Source: Methanobrevibacter thaueri
GTDB lineage: Archaea; Methanobacteriota; Methanobacteria; Methanobacteriales; Methanobacteriaceae
Direction of reading: 5' to 3'
Length of the DNA: 7,173 bases
Assembly (NCBI RefSeq): GCF_015062905.1
Contig: NZ_SUTK01000065.1
Location: 1 to 7,173 of the forward strand
Made by a program: the position numbers and the translations under genes. Below are positions 4,741 through 7,173 of the stretch, one piece after another. The notes under the pieces are model-generated. The model searched no databases. It was not told where the DNA came from and saw only the letters and a list, made by a program, of their open reading frames with translations. Each line of letters opens with the position of its first letter. Within the stretch, counting starts at the first letter, position 1.

Positions 4741-6015
4741 TTGACTCAGAAAAGTGAAGCGCAAAAAGGTAACATCACTCCCGAAATGGAGTGCGTAGCT
4801 CAAAATGAAAACATAGATGTGAACAAACTAGCTAAATTGATTGACAAGGGACTGGTTGTAATCCCTAAAAACGTCAACGGCCATTCAAAACCCTGTGGAA
4901 TCGGGGAAGGCCTTACAACAAAGGTAAATGCCAACATAGGCTCATCATCCAAGATTGATGATTTGGAACTGGAAATCAACAAGGCAAAACTGGCCCAGGA
5001 ATATGGTGCGGATGCCCTGATGGACCTCTCAACAGGATCTGACTTGAAGCTTTTCAGACAGAAGATAATGGAAGCGGTGGATCTGTGCATCGGAACCGTG
5101 CCTATCTATGAAGCCGGAGTCATTACATTAAATAAAAATAAGGAAATCATTGACATGGACCCTGACGACATATTCAAGGCCATCGAAAACCAGGCAAAGG
5201 AAGGGGTGGACTTCATGACCCTCCACTGCGGAATCACAAAGGACCTGGTCCAAAAGCTCAAGGCGGCCAACCGTATGATGGGCATAGTGAGCCGTGGAGG
5301 AACATTCATGGCATCATGGATCAACCACAACGATATGGAAAACCCGCTGTATGAGAATTACGATTACCTTCTGGAATTATCCTATGAGTACGACATTACC
5401 CTGTCACTTGGTGACGGCCTGAGGCCTGGATGCCTGGCTGATGCAAGCGATATCCCTCAAATTCAGGAACTGGTCAACCTGGGAGGCCTGGTGAAAAGGG
5501 CACAGGACGCCAACGTGCAGGTGATGGTGGAAGGTCCGGGACACATGCCTTTAAACCAGATTAAGGCAAACATGGAAATCCAAAAGACAATATGCCACGG
5601 CGCTCCGTTTTATGTCCTGGGGCCTTTGGTGACTGACCTTGCGCCTGGATATGACCACATTACCGGAGCAATCGGAGGAGCCATAGCCGCAACAGCAGGG
5701 GCAAGCTTCTTGTGCTATGTTACTCCTGCGGAGCATTTATCCCTGCCTAGCCTTGAAGACGTGAAGGAAGGAATTGTCGCATCCAAGATTGCTGCTGAAG
5801 CAGCAGATGTTGCAAAAGGATTGCCGCAGGCATGGGAACGTGAAAAGGCAATGGCAAAGGCAAGAAGGGAATTTGACTGGGAGGCACAGTTTGACCTTGC
5901 CCTTGACAAGTCAAAGCCTCGAAAATATCGTGACAAATGCGAACTGGATGACAATGAAATGTGCGCCATGTGCGGAGAGTACTGCGCAGTGAAAATAGCC
6001 AAAGGAGACTTTTAA
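4741..6015 (+). CDS. thiC: Phosphomethylpyrimidine synthase ThiC
   Basis: ThiC is a cytoplasmic radical-SAM enzyme that rearranges aminoimidazole ribotide into HMP phosphate, the pyrimidine half of thiamine. The 424 residues match the usual archaeal length. Family stretches visible in order are MDLSTGSD (94-101), GTVPIYEA (118-125), THCG-like LHCGIT (161-166), SRGG (184-187), SLGDGLRPGC (222-231), EGPGHMPL (264-271), GPLVTDLAPGYDHITGAIGG (294-313) and the C-terminal cysteines 408, 411 and 415 that hold the 4Fe-4S cluster. The last spacer is three residues (GEY), whereas bacterial and plant ThiC have CX2CX4C. It starts with TTG, supported by a GAGGG site. A leader of about 25 bases leaves no room for a TPP riboswitch. 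The DNA ligase follows with no gap. It is GC-richer than the small pair upstream. Confidence 0.97.
   Translation: MTQKSEAQKGNITPEMECVAQNENIDVNKLAKLIDKGLVVIPKNVNGHSKPCGIGEGLTTKVNANIGSSSKIDDLELEINKAKLAQEYGADALMDLSTGSDLKLFRQKIMEAVDLCIGTVPIYEAGVITLNKNKEIIDMDPDDIFKAIENQAKEGVDFMTLHCGITKDLVQKLKAANRMMGIVSRGGTFMASWINHNDMENPLYENYDYLLELSYEYDITLSLGDGLRPGCLADASDIPQIQELVNLGGLVKRAQDANVQVMVEGPGHMPLNQIKANMEIQKTICHGAPFYVLGPLVTDLAPGYDHITGAIGGAIAATAGASFLCYVTPAEHLSLPSLEDVKEGIVASKIAAEAADVAKGLPQAWEREKAMAKARREFDWEAQFDLALDKSKPRKYRDKCELDDNEMCAMCGEYCAVKIAKGDF
6004..6007 (+). promoter_or_regulatory. Ribosome binding site of the ligase inside the end of thiC
   Basis: GGAG within the last codons of thiC lies 8 bases before the ligase ATG at 6016. 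The ATG follows the thiC stop TAA (6013-6015) directly. This fixes the ligase start and suggests translational coupling. Confidence 0.75.
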
Positions 6016-7173
6016 ATGAAATATCAGGAACTGGTTGATGTCTACTCAAGTCTTGAAGCCACCACAAAAAGGCTCGAAAAGACAGACATCATTGCAAATT
6101 ATCTCAAAACCCTCGATTCCGACACAATAGAAAAGGTGGGACTTCTGATTTTGGGTACCGTATTTCCCGCATGGAGCTCAGAGGAAATAGGTATCGGAGG
6201 AAAACTTGTGGAAAGGGCAGTCGCAGAAGCCGTGGGAACAACACCGGCAGCAGTCGAGGACGCAATCCGTGACGAGGGCGACATCGGACTTGCATGCATA
6301 AAGCTCTATGCCAAAAAGTCACAGATGACATTCTTCTCACAGCCTCTGACAATCGATTTCGTATTCAACAGCCTGAGAAAATTATCCCAGATTTCAGGAT
6401 CAAGGTCAACCAACAGAAAGATTGCTGTTCTTCTGGAGCTGCTCTCACAGGCAAGCGCAACAGAAGCCAAATATCTCACCCGTACAATCACAGAGGAATT
6501 GAGAATCGGCGTTGGGGACGGAATTGTCCGTGACGCGATTGCACAGGCCTTCAATATAGACAAGGCAGTTGTTGAAAGGGCACAGATGCTCACCAATGAC
6601 TTTTCAGTCGTTGCAAGAACCGCCAAGGATGAAGGCGAAGCAGGCCTTAAGAAACTGAACCTGACACCCGGAACCCCTGTCAAGCCTATGCTCGCACAAT
6701 TGGCACCGCCACTGGATGAAATCATTCCGGAAATGGGCAAGGCATTGTGCGATACAAAATATGACGGCATAAGGCTGCAGGTTCACAGGAACGGCGATGA
6801 AATCAACATATTCACACGCAGGCTGGAAAACATAACCAACGCATTGCCTGAAATCGTCGAGCTCTTCGACGAACATCTTCCTCATGAGGACTACATTGTA
6901 GAGGGAGAAGTCATTGCCACACGTGACGGCAAGCCTCTGCCTTTCCAGAATGTCCTTCACAGGGTCAGAAGAAAGCACAATGTGGAAGAGGCGATGGAAA
7001 ACGTGCCGTTAAAACTATACCTGTTTGACGTGATGTACTATAAGGTTCCGATGATTGACGAACCTCTGTACAAGAGAAGAAAGACCCTGGAAAGCATCGT
7101 TGACACATCAGTTGACGAGATGAACCTGAGCACAATGAAAGTGGGAACCCCTGAAAACATTGAAGAGATTCAA
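6016..7173 (+). CDS. lig: ATP-dependent DNA ligase, 3'-truncated by the window
   Basis: This enzyme seals nicks during Okazaki-fragment joining and repair through a ligase-AMP intermediate. The frame is open from ATG 6016 to the last base, giving 386 residues; archaeal relatives have about 550-560. Residues 1 to about 210 are the helical DNA-binding domain. The nucleotidyltransferase domain follows, with motif I KYDGIR at 248-253 (Lys248 is the adenylated lysine), motif III FTRRLENIT at 266-274, EGE at 296-298 and motif IIIa around Phe337-Asp338 (LYLFDVMY). Motifs IV and V and the OB-fold lie beyond the window. The gene follows thiC with no spacer and has a GGAG site 8 bases upstream, so it is probably the second gene of the thiC transcript. 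A promoter inside thiC cannot be excluded. There is no sign of damage in the visible part. Confidence 0.96.
   Translation, partial: MKYQELVDVYSSLEATTKRLEKTDIIANYLKTLDSDTIEKVGLLILGTVFPAWSSEEIGIGGKLVERAVAEAVGTTPAAVEDAIRDEGDIGLACIKLYAKKSQMTFFSQPLTIDFVFNSLRKLSQISGSRSTNRKIAVLLELLSQASATEAKYLTRTITEELRIGVGDGIVRDAIAQAFNIDKAVVERAQMLTNDFSVVARTAKDEGEAGLKKLNLTPGTPVKPMLAQLAPPLDEIIPEMGKALCDTKYDGIRLQVHRNGDEINIFTRRLENITNALPEIVELFDEHLPHEDYIVEGEVIATRDGKPLPFQNVLHRVRRKHNVEEAMENVPLKLYLFDVMYYKVPMIDEPLYKRRKTLESIVDTSVDEMNLSTMKVGTPENIEEIQ

Noticed and set aside
4728..4757. Nine-codon frame beginning with ATG just before thiC and overlapping its start
   Set aside because: The ATG is embedded in the ribosome site of thiC (GAGGG overlaps it) and no separate site precedes it. 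It is probably incidental, though an attenuating upstream peptide cannot be fully excluded.
5715..6067. Minus-strand open frames opposite the end of thiC and the ligase start
   Set aside because: They are shadows of strongly conserved coding sequence on the plus strand, with no independent promoter, ribosome site or recognisable protein motif.

Overview
The window looks like chromosomal DNA from a methanogenic archaeon of the order Methanobacteriales, probably Methanobrevibacter or a close relative. The reasons are a Cdc48/VAT-type AAA ATPase, an archaeal ATP-dependent DNA ligase, an archaeal-type ThiC, a protein of the methanogenesis marker 8 family (DUF2099), archaeal TATA-box promoters, oligo-T terminators and AT-rich intergenic DNA. 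The genus is inferred; a database search would be needed to fix it.

Layout. Bases 1-1978 (+) carry most of a Cdc48-type unfoldase whose beginning lies before the window. Bases 1979-2277 are non-coding. They hold three successive hairpins with related GGGAAG/CTTCCC arms, an oligo-T tract and a TATA box. Bases 2278-3039 (+) are a tightly coupled pair of small genes: an unrecognised 120-residue protein, then a HEPN-like protein. A back-to-back A/T tract at 3038-3055 separates this pair from a convergent minus-strand operon. That operon is transcribed from 4648 down to 3095 and encodes the DUF2099 protein, then a DEDDh 3'-5' exonuclease. A 92-base divergent promoter region (4649-4740) leads to a plus-strand operon of thiC (4741-6015) and an ATP-dependent DNA ligase (6016 to the window end, truncated).

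How the genes fit together. Most are housekeeping genes: protein unfolding, thiamine pyrimidine synthesis, DNA joining, and a methanogen-specific protein of unknown role. Several junctions are tight enough for translational coupling: the small pair, DUF2099/exonuclease and thiC/ligase.

The best candidate for something undescribed is the small pair. The second protein has the helical signatures of HEPN proteins (NRAY, then LR-x-x-ADY), but its partner lacks the nucleotidyltransferase signature of the usual MNT-HEPN toxin-antitoxin systems. The pair is also visibly more AT-rich than thiC and the ligase. The three hairpins upstream, whose length differences are matched on both arms, are the second signal worth testing.
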